Assembly (NCBI RefSeq): GCF_008831285.2
Contig: NC_045143.1
Span: 13,913,151 to 13,977,150 of the forward strand
From: Nymphaea colorata
Taxonomy: Eukaryota; Streptophyta; Magnoliopsida; Nymphaeales; Nymphaeaceae
Direction of reading: 5' to 3'
Length of the DNA: 64,000 bases
Position 1 is the first letter of the stretch, and each line of letters begins with the position of its first letter. Positions 48,343-58,645 of the stretch are shown here, in pieces. The notes under the pieces were generated by a model that was not told the DNA's origin, did not search any database, and worked only from the letters and a program-made list of their open reading frames with translations. Made by a program: the position numbers and the translations under genes.

Positions 48343-51300
48343 GTCTCCCGCAATCTGAACGGCGGTTCTATGACGTTGAGATTGTTTCTGAAAGTCGTGA
48401 ACGTTGTTCCTCCAAGAGCCTTTGTCATCCCATCTGCTAGTTGCTCTTTGGTTGGAATGAAGTTCACTTGTATATCTCCCTTATTGATATGATCTCTAAC
48501 GAAGTGAAAATCAATTTCAACATGTTTGGTACGAGCATGAAAGATTGGATTTGCTGCTAGGTATAAAGCACCTATATTATCGCACCATAGGACTGGTGTA
48601 TCTTGTGAGGAGATCTTCAATTCCTTGAGAAGAGATTTTAACCATAATATTTCTGCAGAGGCACAGGCTAGAGATTTGTATTCAGCTTCAGTGTTGGATC
48701 GAGCTACAGTCCTTTGTTTTCTGGAGGCCCATGAGATGACATTATTTCCTAAGAGAGCAACAAAACCACCAGTCGACTTTCGGTCTTCCGGACTTCCAGC
48801 CCAATCCGCGTCTGCATAGATGCTTAATTGCAATGAAGGCGATTGAGTCAAGCGAAGAACATAATGACTGGTGCCTTTTAAAAACCGAAGTATTCTTTTA
48901 ACCATTGTCCAATGAGCCACTTTGGGAGAGTGCATGAATTGACATGCACGATTTACCGCAAAAGTAATATCAGGTCGTGTCAGTGTAACATACTGTAATG
49001 CACCTATCACACTCCTATATAGTGTGGGATCCGAAAAGGAGGATTCTTCAACAACTGTGACATTTTTGGTAGTCACCATGGGAGACGTTGTGGGTTTGGC
49101 ATTGTCCATCTTAGCTTTGCGAAGAATGCTATTAATGTAATTTTCTTGGCACAGGTATATCTCCCCTGGTTGTCGCTTGACTTCAATGCCTAGAAAATAC
49201 GTGAGAGGGCCAAGATCTTTAACCGAAAAGGTGGAACCAAGCTGGGTAATGATACGAGAAATGAGAGCTGGTGCTGATCCGGTAATGATCAAATCATCAA
49301 CGTAAACAAGCAGATAAAGTTGATGCCCATCACAAGAGTAAATAAATAGGGATGCATCAGATTGAGACACAACAAAACCAAGATCAGTAAGAAAGCAACT
49401 CAGGCGATGATACCATGCGCGTGGAGCTTGCTTGAGTCCATAGAGTGCTTTATCTAATTTGCAGACATAATGAGAAAAGGTGCTATCTTGAAATCCCTCA
49501 GGTTGAGCCATATAGACATCTTCAGAAAGATACCCATTAAGAAATGCATTGTCAAAATCAAGTTGTCGTAAAGACCAACCAAAGTGGGCAGCAAGAGAGA
49601 GTAACACTCTGATAGTGGTGGGTTTGACAGTCGGACTAAAAGTTTCTTGATAGTCAATGCCAGCCGTTTGAAGAAAACCCCGAGCGACAAGTCGAGCTTT
49701 ATGTCGTGCAATGGAACCATCAGGGTGACGTTTGATCTTGTAAACCCATTTGGAACTAATGACATGGAGATTCGGCTGTGGGGGTACAAGATGCCAGGTT
49801 TTGTTTTTCTGCAATGCTGAGAACTCATTTTGCATAGCATTAAGCCAACACGATGATTGAATAGCTTCTTTAAAATTCCCTGGTTCCTCTTGTGCTGTGA
49901 TGGCTGAAAAAACTTTTGGTTTTGAAGAACCTGTCATAGAACGGGTTAGCATTTGATGAGATCGAGTGGGAGGATCAAGACTGGTGGTGGCAGCAACAAT
50001 AGCCAAATCGGACGTAGTTGGTGTATCCAGAACAGATGGTGTCTCTGATGTAGGACTTTCAGTCTCATTGAGCGATAGACCGAGGTGTTCACGAGGTGAA
50101 GTCGTGGCTGAGGCTGTAGCCATAGGAAGAGGTAACACAGTATAGGTGGAGGCTGGCGTGGACTGTGTTGGATCACACATTGGATCAACTGGACTAGAAG
50201 GAGAGCCGTCGGTCATATTTGGCAGCCAACGAGAAACAAGTTCTTCTGTGAAATCCGCAGAAGAGTCAGATCCATCTGTTTGAGTTTCATCAAAGACAAC
50301 ATGTCGAGATATAAGAATGCGATGATGTCTCTTGTCATAGCATAAATATCCTTTATGATGACTAGCATAACCCAAGAAAATGCATGAAGTAGTCTTGGGC
50401 TGAAATTTGGAATCATTCATAGGCGTCAATAGTGGATAACATGTGGCTCCAAAAACCTTCAAATGTGCATATTCTGGATCCTTGTGAAACAACATATAAA
50501 AGGGCGATTTGCGCTGCAACTTCAAAGTTGGTAGACGATTGATAATATATATGGCAGTGCGAAAAGCGTCAACCCAGAAACTATATGATAATCCAGCATC
50601 ATAAAGCATACTTAATCCTGTTTCGACGGTATGACGATTTTTTCGTTCAACAATTCCATTTTGTTCCGGAGTGTAAGGGCAAGAAAATTGATGCATAATT
50701 CCATGTTCATCACAGAATGCAGCTAAGACAGAGTTCACGAATTCTTTTCCATTGTCAGAATGAATGGAGCATATATGTGCATTTAACTGCTTTTCAATCA
50801 AGATCTTAAAATTCTTGAAACAAGGAACAACTTCAGACTTAGTTTTCAGAGGAAACAACCATGAAAATCTAGAATAATCATCAACGATGAGTAGAAAGAA
50901 CCTGAATCCCTCTCGAGAGGTGATCGGGGCAGGTCCCCATACATCCATGTGAAGCATTTCAAGAGGCCGTGAGGCTTGAAAATCAGAAGTTGGAAAAGGT
51001 TGCTTATGTGCCTTTCCCAAAAGACAAGACTGACATACTCCTTTTGGAATAGGAGAATTTATTGATATGAATCTACTGGAATTTAAAAAACCGACGATCT
51101 TCTTGTTGGCATGACCAAGACGCCGATGCCATAGTTCGAATGGTGCTGAAATTTTATTGACGCCTGCTGGAAACCAACAACTAAACGCTGCTCCCTTGGT
51201 TGAAGATGACTGCATGTTTGACTTCATCGCCTTAATGGGATAGAGCCCATTACGCATCTTTGGTCCTTGAAGTAGAACCTTGCCCGTCTGTCGATCCTTA

Positions 51301-52526
51301 ATAACAAAATTATGTGGTGAGAATTGAAAAATACAATCATTTTCAGATGTAAATTTTCCCACTGATAAAAGATTGTGAGCCATTGTGGGCACATGCAAGG
51401 CATTGTTAAGATGAAACGAAGGTCCTGAAGTATTAAGTAATAAATTCCCTATATGCTTAATAGAGAGACTTGAACCATTACCAATCATGATATTGTCCGA
51501 TCCATCATATGTCGTCTTGTTGTGCATCATCTCATCATTGTTGACAATATGATTGGTTGCTCCCGAGTCGGGATACCAATATTCACCAGTGGATTCTTGT
51601 AGACTCATAGCAGAGAATGCACGCGGAATATCATAACATGTCCTTGCCGAGTGACCTTTCCGTCCACAATATTGACATGTGATGATGGTGCGAGGATGAC
51701 TTCCATTTCCCGTATTGTTGTTGGAGTCTCCGTTTTGTGGTGGATGAGTTTGAATATGTGGTCGATTTCCTCTTCCTTGGAATCGACCTCCTTGCCGACC
51801 TCTGAAGCCACCTCGTCCTCTTCCGCGCCCTCGAAAAGTGTTGAAAGCAATCTGGTTTTCAACCTGTGGCAATGCTTGGATAGATTTGTGAGGATCGACC
51901 CTAGCTGATTTGAACATAGTAAGTCTCTTCTCTTGAGTGAGCAGAAGATCAAACAATTCAGAAAACGTAATTGAGGCATTTGACGAATTTGCACTAATGA
52001 GAGTCACAAAACTTTCATATTCAATAGGCAAACCATTCATTGTGATCTGTACAAGATCGCCATCTGTTGTATCTAATCCGGCCGCGGATAGTGTATCAAC
52101 AAGAAATTTGATTCGCTCCAAGTAAGTTTGCATATCCATATTGCCTTTTTGAATGAAATGTAATTCCTTTCGCAGCAGCATTATTCTCAAAGGTGATTGA
52201 GAACTAAACGACTTTTTCAGCGTATTCCATGCCTCAAACGCTGATTTACTAGTCACGATTTGTCTAAGAACTGGTTCGGAGACGGTGGCCTTGATCTAAC
52301 TTAGTGCTAATCGATCAGACCTCTTCCAAACAGTGAACTCCGGATTTACTTCACTCTTGCCATCCTTCACGATGGTTTCTGAAGGAGCGGGGAAAGTCCC
52401 ATCTATGAACTGTATAAGTTCTTGAGACTCCATGACCGATTCCAACTGGGAGCTCCATAGTAAATAATTGTCTCGGTTAAGCTTAACAGAGACAAGAGCA
52501 GCGATAGCATTCCATTGAGTTGCCAT
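48321..52526 (-). pseudogene. Element 4 Gag-Pol, complete except one amber stop
   Basis: It starts MATQWNAIAALVSVKLNRDN at 52526. A TAG at 52298-52296 (codon 77) lies where element 3 has Trp in LALSW. The same frame then runs open for over 1300 codons to 48321. Domain order: Gag with RGRGRGGFRGRQGG basic stretch; CCHC knuckle CQYCGRKGHSARTC; protease YPDSGATNH; integrase with WHRRLGH, CQSCLLGK, DVWGP, SDNGKEF and NGIVERK; reverse transcriptase with YVDD at 49304-49293; RNase H with YADADWAG and SNTEAEYK. The last codons lie in the LTR, as in some copia families. All catalytic residues seen are intact, so one codon separates this copy from a full frame. Confidence 0.95.
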
Positions 52527-53285
52527 AAGACTTCTAGAGAGAGAAGATGATGGTTACACAGGAAAAAAAAAAACAGAGGACGTTCCCCTATTAGTAGCTG
52601 AAAAATCAGCAACTTCTCGCTGGACTGACGCCTCAATCAGCAGATCTGATCCACAGCAGAGTAGCGCCTAAGATGGACTGACGCCTCAGCCTGGATCACT
52701 TGTATAATTGCTGGAACAGGGGATTCCGTTTTGAGTAACAGTGTGTACTCAAAAATCCGTAGCGCGTTAATGCCAAACCCAAAAAATATGAAACTTGGAG
52801 GGAAGAAAGCCAAGAAAGAGACGATTCCGATGGATCCTTGCTCGACCCCAACCGTCGCTGGAGCTGATAACGCCGACGACCTGAAGTTGAGGCGGAACTC
52901 TGTTTAAACTCTAGAATATAGGATTCCGTCAGAACAGAGGCGGCCGGAAAAACGTTGATTCCGGTCGACGCCGTCGTCCGTTCCGGTTGAGCACTGGTCC
53001 GATGGAAGCGTAACTTCCAGACGAGGCTTCCTGTGCTACCTCAGATCGATTGAACGTCTGTGGAGATAGCGCCTGATTTTTGAAAACGGAAGACGGTGGT
53101 GGGTCGGTTTGCCTCTTTCACTGAAGAAGAGGGAAAAACTTAGTTCTTCACCACCAAGTCACACTGGGTGACTTGTGTGTGAAAAACAAAGACACCAAGA
53201 TATTTAGACAGGAAAAGGGGAGACGGCAAACAGAAACACAGCAAGTGCAACTTGCTGGGTTGCAGACAGACGATAACAGAGACCT
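52527..53285 (-). other. Element 4 untranslated leader
   Basis: About 760 bp between primer site and gag, with no supportable coding. It includes a short duplicated phrase with CTGAGGCGTCAG near 52625 and 52680. Confidence 0.7.
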
Positions 53286-53297
53286 GCTCTGATACCA
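53286..53297 (-). other. Element 4 primer-binding site
   Basis: TGGTATCAGAGC on the minus strand, directly next to the 5' LTR. Confidence 0.93.
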
Positions 53298-53546
53298 TGA
53301 GAAGACCTTGAGAATATCGTGAGAGAAAGAGAAAGAGAGGACACGAGCAGAAGCAAATACTATAAGCTCTTCTATATTATGTATTGATTGGAATACAACA
53401 AATATATAGAGTACATATGATGGGAGGTTACAACACAATATGGCAAGATATAAAATCTATCAGATCCACAATTATAGGGGATTGACGTTGCCAATTAGAT
53501 CCACAATTATAGGCTCGTCAATCATTATCCAAAACCTTCCTTAACA
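53298..53546 (-). repeat. Element 4 5' LTR
   Basis: Matches the 3' LTR except two bases near 53399 and 53410 (plus strand ACAACAAATATATAGAG versus ACAGCAAATATATAAAG). Confidence 0.95.
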
Positions 53547-54314
53547 CTTATGCACAGGCTGTTGGTAGTCTAATGTATCTAATGTTGTGTACCAGACCTG
53601 ACATAAGTTTTCCTATCGGTCTGGTAAGTCGTTATCAAAGTAATCCTGGATGGCCACATTGGCAAGCAGTCAAAAGGATTTTTCGGTATATTAAAGGAAC
53701 AAAGGGACTAAAATTGTCCTACCAAGCTGATGAGCTGACCTTAGTTGACTATTCAGATGCGGATTTTGCAGGATGCAAAGATGATAGTAAGTCTACATCT
53801 GGTTATGTATTCCTCTTTGGAAGTGGAGCGATAGCCTGGTCCTGTAAGAAACAGGGATGTGTTGCTCAACACAAACAAGAAGCAGAATATGTAGCATGTA
53901 ATGTTGCTACCACATTTGCTGTCTGGATAAATCGGTTCTTGAAAGACTTGAAATTAAATCTTGATCATGAACCAGTTCAACTATATTGTGATAATCAGGC
54001 AGCAATATCACTTATGAAAAATGGAGCTGTGAGCTCGAAGAGTAAACATATAATGGTGAAATACCATTATGTTCATGAAATGATTGAGAAAAATGAAATC
54101 TCAGTTGAATACATGCCTACCAATGACATGGTAGCAGATCCCCTTACCAAGGGAATTTCAGAAGACTTGTTTACCAAGCATGTAGCCCATATGGGGTTGA
54201 GATATATTTGAAAAGTTGCGATGGACAAACCAATGATGGAAAACCTCGTAACTTAGAAACAGAAAACCCACATAAAGTGGAAGCAAACTGTCGGTCTCAT
54301 GGCCAAGTGGGAGA

Positions 54315-54678
54315 TGTTGGGTAGTGGCGTTGAGCCCTATCCCTTTCCCTCTATAACTGCAAAGGAGATTCTGCAGTTATGGAATTAAAACAGGAAGTAA
54401 ATCAAATATTAAAGTTTCCGTTTTAATTCTTACCATAAGTCTTCATGCCATAACCGTAGCTGGGATTTGGGGAAATCCTGAGAGGCGATCTATAAAGCCC
54501 AGCCTCTATTCATCTAACTAAAAGGTTGAGAAATCAACTGCGCCTCTCAGAAGCAAACCCCCAAAATCAATTTCTCTCTTGTTTCTTTCTTCCTCTCTTG
54601 CTCACAGGTCTTGCATTTGACACGCTGCTGGTGGTGGACCTACTTCACAGACGTCGTTCCGCTGCTTAAGATTCAACA
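54315..54678 (+). repeat. Element 2 right LTR
   Basis: Identical to the left LTR except two bases in the first 25 (GGGTAGT for GGGCAGT; CCCTATC for CCCGATC). Confidence 0.95.
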
Positions 54679-54683
54679 GCTAA

Positions 54684-54864
54684 AGCATAGCAGATGATTG
54701 AGCATCTTCTGTTGAGATCAGATCAGACTTGAAGAAACTGAAAATCCAAATCTCCTAATATCTCGTATTGATATCCTTCCTTGTAAACTATATATAGAGT
54801 TGTAAACCATCGTGCAAAATATCCTTGAGAGAAGAATACGAAAGTTTCTTTACTGAGTTATTCA
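54684..54864 (+). repeat. Element 3 left LTR, second piece
   Basis: It continues the LTR after element 2 and the second GCTAA (54679-54683). It contains an ACTATATATAG TATA-like box and ends GAGTTATTCA just before the primer site. Confidence 0.9.
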
Positions 54865-54876
54865 TGGTATCAGAGC
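54865..54876 (+). other. Element 3 primer-binding site
   Basis: An exact TGGTATCAGAGC, complementary to initiator-Met tRNA, lies directly after the LTR. Confidence 0.9.
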
Positions 54877-55675
54877 CACTCTGCTCTAAGAAGCATCAAC
54901 TGCTGCGAGCCAGCGAGCCATTCTCCCGAGTCATAGCAGCAACTTCTGTCCTGTAGTTGCTGATCACCATCTCTGTTTTTCGTCTGCAAATAAGAGCCAC
55001 TCTACGCATCAACTGCTGCTAGTCTGCGAGCTATTCTCCCGAGTCACAACAACTACTTCTGTTCTGTGGTTGCAGATCACCATCTCTGTTTTTCCGTCTG
55101 CAAATAAGGTCCGCCATTGGCACCGCTGCACCACTCCAGCACTATCCGCTACCTGCCAGCCACCGCACCGGAACTGCCTTCACCATCTTTTCTGTTTCAA
55201 AAGTTGCTGGTATATAGACTCCGTCCTGCTGCCAGAACAGAGGACGAACAGAGGAAGTTATCGCCTGTTCATAGCAACGATTCTAGCTAGACGTTTTCTG
55301 CTGGCGTTGTCATATTCAATCTTTGTAGTTGTCGAGCAGGAGCTCAAACGATTACTTGACGACTGCAGATTATTCTGGTGCATTTGCAAAATTTTTTGAA
55401 GCATCGAGGAGGGAGCGCTTGATTTTTGAAGCGTCGCCAGTGCTTCGACGCTGTCTTGTGGTTGCCGCTGAAGAATCACCACCATTTCTCAATCCTTGCC
55501 GCTGCAATCACCACCGCACCGGAACCACCTCATCTTTTTTCACTTTTCTGCTAAAGGTGATTCACTTCAACATTGATCTTGATTTGGGATTTTCTAGTTC
55601 TATCGGTGACCAATCTTTGAGCGACCAGCAACCGACCTTCACTACAGTGTCCTATTAACTTCCTTTAGAAGACTA
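54877..55675 (+). other. Element 3 untranslated leader
   Basis: About 800 bp without supportable coding. It contains a diverged direct repeat (CAACTGCTGCGAGCCAGCGAG near 54897 and a similar phrase near 55009). Open frames here are not related to Gag. Confidence 0.7.
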
Positions 55676-58142
55676 ATGGCAGCGTCTTTCTCCCCTATCC
55701 CTGCTACTCAGTGGAATGCCATCAGCACTTTAGTATCTGTTAAACTCAATGGAGATAACTATCTTCATTGGAGAAGTCAATTGGAATCAGTGATGGAATC
55801 TCAGGACTTTCTTGAGTATGTGGATGGAACTAACTTGGCTTGATCAGAAACTATCTTCATCAATGGAAAAGCTAGTTCCAATCCAGAGTATAAGCAATGG
55901 CGCAAATCTGATCGTCTTGCTCTTAGCTGGATAAAAGCCACAGTAAAGGACTCTGTTCTTGGTCAAATTGTTCGAGTGTCGTCTGCAAGAGAAGCTTGTA
56001 TCACTTTGGAAAAAGCATATGGCTCTCAGTCTCCACTACAACTGCACTTTATAAGAAAGGGGTCAATGACTATGAAGACTTATCTAGAGAAAATCAGATT
56101 TCTGGCAAACACGCTGTCTGCCAACAAACTATTGATAGTGATCTTGTACAAATCACTATGAACAGCCTTCCAGTAGAATATGAAAGTTTCATCACTCTCC
56201 TTACTGCTGGAACTATCCAATTAGCGATCACGTTCGCTGAGCTGGTTGATCTTCTTCTTAATCAAGAAAAAAGACTTGATTTACTCAAGTCTCCTGAAAA
56301 AAAGATATCTCAAAATATGACACAATTGGTGAACCAAACTGCATTCAGTGCCTTCCACAACCAACGAAGAGGACGTGGATTCTATCACCGTAATGGAGGC
56401 AGTCGTGGTGCAGGAAGATTCCAAGGACATGGGTGAGGACATCAAGTTCATAATCAAGGTTGAGGTAACAACAACAATCAATCCCAATTAGGGGTGGGTA
56501 TCCGGGTCGGCCCGTCAGGCCCGAAGCCCGGGCCCGGCCCAGTTAACAAACGGGCCGGGCCGGGTACCGGGCCTGTCCACCAAAAATCAAGCCCAGCCCG
56601 GCTCGTTAATGTTAACTGACGGGCTGGGATGGGCCGGGTACCGGGTTTGTCCACCAAAAATCAGGCCCGGGCCCGATTATTGATGGGCTGGGGTTGAGGG
56701 AGAACTCGCCGAACCAGGGGAGGCAGAACTTCCGGGAGGGGAGGACAGCGGCGAGGAACCGGCCGTTAGGGAGGGAGGCAACCTGGACGGAAACGTTTTC
56801 TCCAACTAATCTTGAACAAAGATTGAACAAGGAAATAAGGGGAACACCAAAACGGAAGAAGCCTAAACGGGAGAGGGAGAGGGGGAGTAGGAGCAGAGAG
56901 GGAGAGGGAGCAGGAGTCGGGAGTGGAGAGGGAGAGCGGGGAGTCGGGAGTGGAGTGGAGAGGGAGCCAGGGAGGGGGAGCGGCCGAGCGGGGAGGGAGT
57001 GGAGAGGGAGAGCGAGAGTCGGGCCGGGCGGCTTATTGGAGCTCGGATTCCCTCTGCGTGATCTCTGTTTCCTTCATCTCGCCCCTCTCCATCCTTGCGG
57101 CTCTGCCTCCCTCGATGGAAGAATCGAATTAGGGAGGGGAGTGCGCGGGACGAGTGACCTAACGGGCCGGGCCGGACTATAGAAGTGATAACCGGGCCCA
57201 GCCCATTAGGATCTCGGGTCGGGCCGGGCTCACTCAAGTTGAGCCCGATAAGAAAATTTCTCGGCCCAAACCTGGCCCATATCAGGCCGGGCCGGGCTGG
57301 CCCGGCGGCGGCCCGGCCCGACGCCCAGGCCTAATCCCAATACAACTATGATTCTAGAAAAAGCTATTAGAAAAATTCCATTATATGTCAGTATTGTGGC
57401 AGAAAAGGACATTATGCTAGATCATGCTATGATCTTCCTTAGGCATTCTCTGTTATCAACAATCAAGAAACCACACAAGAATATTGGTACCCTGACACTG
57501 GTGCTACAAATCACATTGCATTTACTGTCAACAGAGCATGCCAATTCATGCATAACCCTTTGGCTGGTCATTGGACTATAGTGAAGCGAATCCTAGGCTA
57601 TCTTGATGGAACCAGTCACTATTCTCTTAAATTCGTTCCATCTTCATCATTGTAGCTTTGCATCTTCACTGACGCTGATTGTGCTGGAAGTTCAGAGGAC
57701 CGGAAATCAACTGGGGGATTTATCACATTTCTAGGTAATAATGTTGCGTCTTGGGCTTCTAAAAAACAACACACTGTTGCTCGTTCTAGCACGGAGGCTG
57801 AATACAAGCCCCTCGCATGTGCTGCTGCAGAAGTGCTATGGCTCAAATCTCTCCTTTAGGAACTAGGAGAAAAAGTGATTCAACCACCCATACTAAGGTG
57901 TGATAATCTTGGAGCATGATATCTTGCAAGTAATCCTGTATTTCACGCACGTACCAAACACATTGAAGTTGACTTTCATTTTGTATGGGATCATGTTAGC
58001 AAGAATCACATTCAAATAAATTTATTTGGACGAATGAACAATTAGCTGATGGTCTAACAAAGGCACTCAGCTCTACTCCGTTCAGAAATTTTAGAACCAA
58101 GCTGAATAATGTGGCGCCCCCATTCAGCTTGAGGGAGCATGT
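55676..58142 (+). pseudogene. Element 3 Gag-Pol relic, protease joined to RNase H
   Basis: It starts MAASFSPIPATQWNAI at 55676 and resembles the Gag of element 4. A TGA at 55841 and a frameshift near 56120 break Gag. The Gag frame continues to an RGRGFYHRNGGSRGAG segment, and the hAT element is inserted just before the zinc knuckle. After 57342 come CQYCGRKGHYA and the protease site WYPDTGATNHIA, which runs straight into FTVNRACQFMH, the end of the RT region, at about 57512-57520. About 2.6 kb (all integrase and nearly all RT) is missing compared with element 4. RNase H follows ([26 protein letters not shown]) with further stops. It cannot make a functional polyprotein. Confidence 0.9.
56489..57333. 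mobile_element. GC-rich non-autonomous hAT transposon, 845 bp
   Basis: It is inserted in the gag of element 3 with an exact 8-bp TSD ATCCCAAT (56481-56488, 57334-57341), the hAT hallmark. The ends are TAGGGGTGGG at the left and, inverted, TAGGCCTGGG at the right. Both subterminal regions are packed with GGGCCGGGC and GCCCGGCCC blocks that can pair across the element. The middle (about 56690-57150) has different composition, with GGGAGA repeats and patches that resemble gene sequence, such as a stretch ending ATGGAAGAATCG. No transposase is encoded. GC content is far above its surroundings. Confidence 0.88.
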
Positions 58143-58395
58143 TAAGGAAATCCCTGCATTGAGAAGAGATAATAGCTAAAACATAGCAGAAGATTGAGCA
58201 CCTTCTGTTGAGATTAGATCAGACTTGAAGAAACTGAAAGTCCAAATCTCCTAATATCTCGTATTGATACCCTTCCTTGTAAACTATATATAGAATTTGT
58301 ATCCTTCCTTGTAAACTATATATAGAGTTGTAAACCATCGTGCAAAATATCCTTGAGAGAAGAACAAGAAAGTTTCTTTACTGAGTTATTTTTCA
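58140..58395 (+). repeat. Element 3 right LTR
   Basis: A 256-bp LTR. Compared with the left copy it has several substitutions and a tandem duplication of about 28 bp (CCTTCCTTGTAAACTATATA occurs twice). Confidence 0.92.
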
Positions 58396-58466
58396 CATAA
58401 ACCCTCCTGTGACGTTTGGGCTGCTGCTAGCAAGGAAGTTGTTGCTTACAAGGGCCATCTTCATCA
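58396..58466 (+). pseudogene. PIP1-like aquaporin pseudogene, copy 2, 3' part
   Basis: Directly after element 3 the aquaporin frame resumes as HINPPVTFGLLLARKLLLTR and AIFIM, continuing from 41892 across 16.5 kb of inserted elements. The first NPA motif reads NPP. Homology is lost after AIFIM at about 58466, so the second half of the channel is missing. Confidence 0.88.
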
Positions 58467-58645
58467 TGTTTTTAAAACATTTGTCTCTTGACAATGGAGT
58501 TAGGTCTCTGATCAAGAATCGAACTGGTCACGTCGATTCTGTTGTTTATTGCTGCCAATTGCAAAGGTGTACTGGGATTTGCTTCTCATGAGTTTTCCAG
58601 TTTCTTCTTTAATAGGTAACGAACGATCTTTAGCTGCCTAATTTG

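Larger units (their letters stand above)
48094..53546 (-). mobile_element. Element 4: Ty1-copia retrotransposon nested in element 2
   Basis: It lies on the minus strand. The 3' LTR is 48094-48342 and the 5' LTR is 53298-53546 (249 bp each), with an exact TSD CTTAT (48089-48093, 53547-53551) within element 2 pol. An exact primer site (TGGTATCAGAGC, minus strand) is at 53286-53297, touching the 5' LTR. A purine tract GCGGGAGAC lies at 48351-48343. Two LTR differences were counted. The gag start resembles element 3, so both belong to related copia lineages. Confidence 0.96.
44428..54211 (+). pseudogene. Element 2 Gag-Pol, six in-frame stops, split by element 4
   Basis: The real start is the ATG at 44428; a longer open frame from 44371 adds 19 residues. 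Residues from 44428: CCHC knuckle CYRCGKPGHIKKNC at 246, protease DSGATRH at 308, integrase HHCC and catalytic D503, D566, E602. The NEPT-repeat linker follows (46664-47075), then reverse transcriptase with YVDD at 47791-47802 and RNase H after element 4 (YSDADFAG near 53755). In-frame stops are at 46690, 46759, 46876, 47299, 47434 and 47989. No frameshift is needed anywhere: the frame is kept across the repeat and across the element 4 insertion (48093 to 53552). The end is the TGA at 54209-54211. Confidence 0.93.
41939..54678 (+). mobile_element. Element 2: Ty1-copia retrotransposon nested in element 3
   Basis: LTRs at 41939-42302 and 54315-54678 (364 bp each, TGTTGGG...TTCAACA) are flanked by an exact TSD GCTAA (41934-41938, 54679-54683) inside the element 3 LTR. 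The primer site is TGGTATCAGAG at 42304 and the purine tract CAAGTGGGAGA ends at 54314. I count two differences between the LTRs, so insertion is recent. Without element 4 it is about 7.3 kb. It has a long ~2.1-kb leader and a peptide-repeat linker between integrase and reverse transcriptase. Confidence 0.95.
41893..58395 (+). mobile_element. Element 3: Ty1-copia retrotransposon, split by nested elements
   Basis: It is bounded by LTRs TGTTAAG...TTCA and an exact TSD CATAA (41888-41892, 58396-58400). The left LTR is in two pieces (41893-41938 and 54684-54864) because element 2 landed in it. The right LTR is 58140-58395. An exact TGGTATCAGAGC primer site is at 54865-54876 and a purine tract (TTGAGGGAGCA) lies before 58140. 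LTRs differ at many sites and by small indels, so it is the oldest layer of the stack. The coding region is broken, internally deleted and hit by a hAT element. Confidence 0.93.

Noticed and set aside
56694-57182. A 162-codon frame inside the hAT element.
   Set aside because: Arg/Gly/Glu-rich string from GGGAGA repeats; not similar to a hAT transposase.
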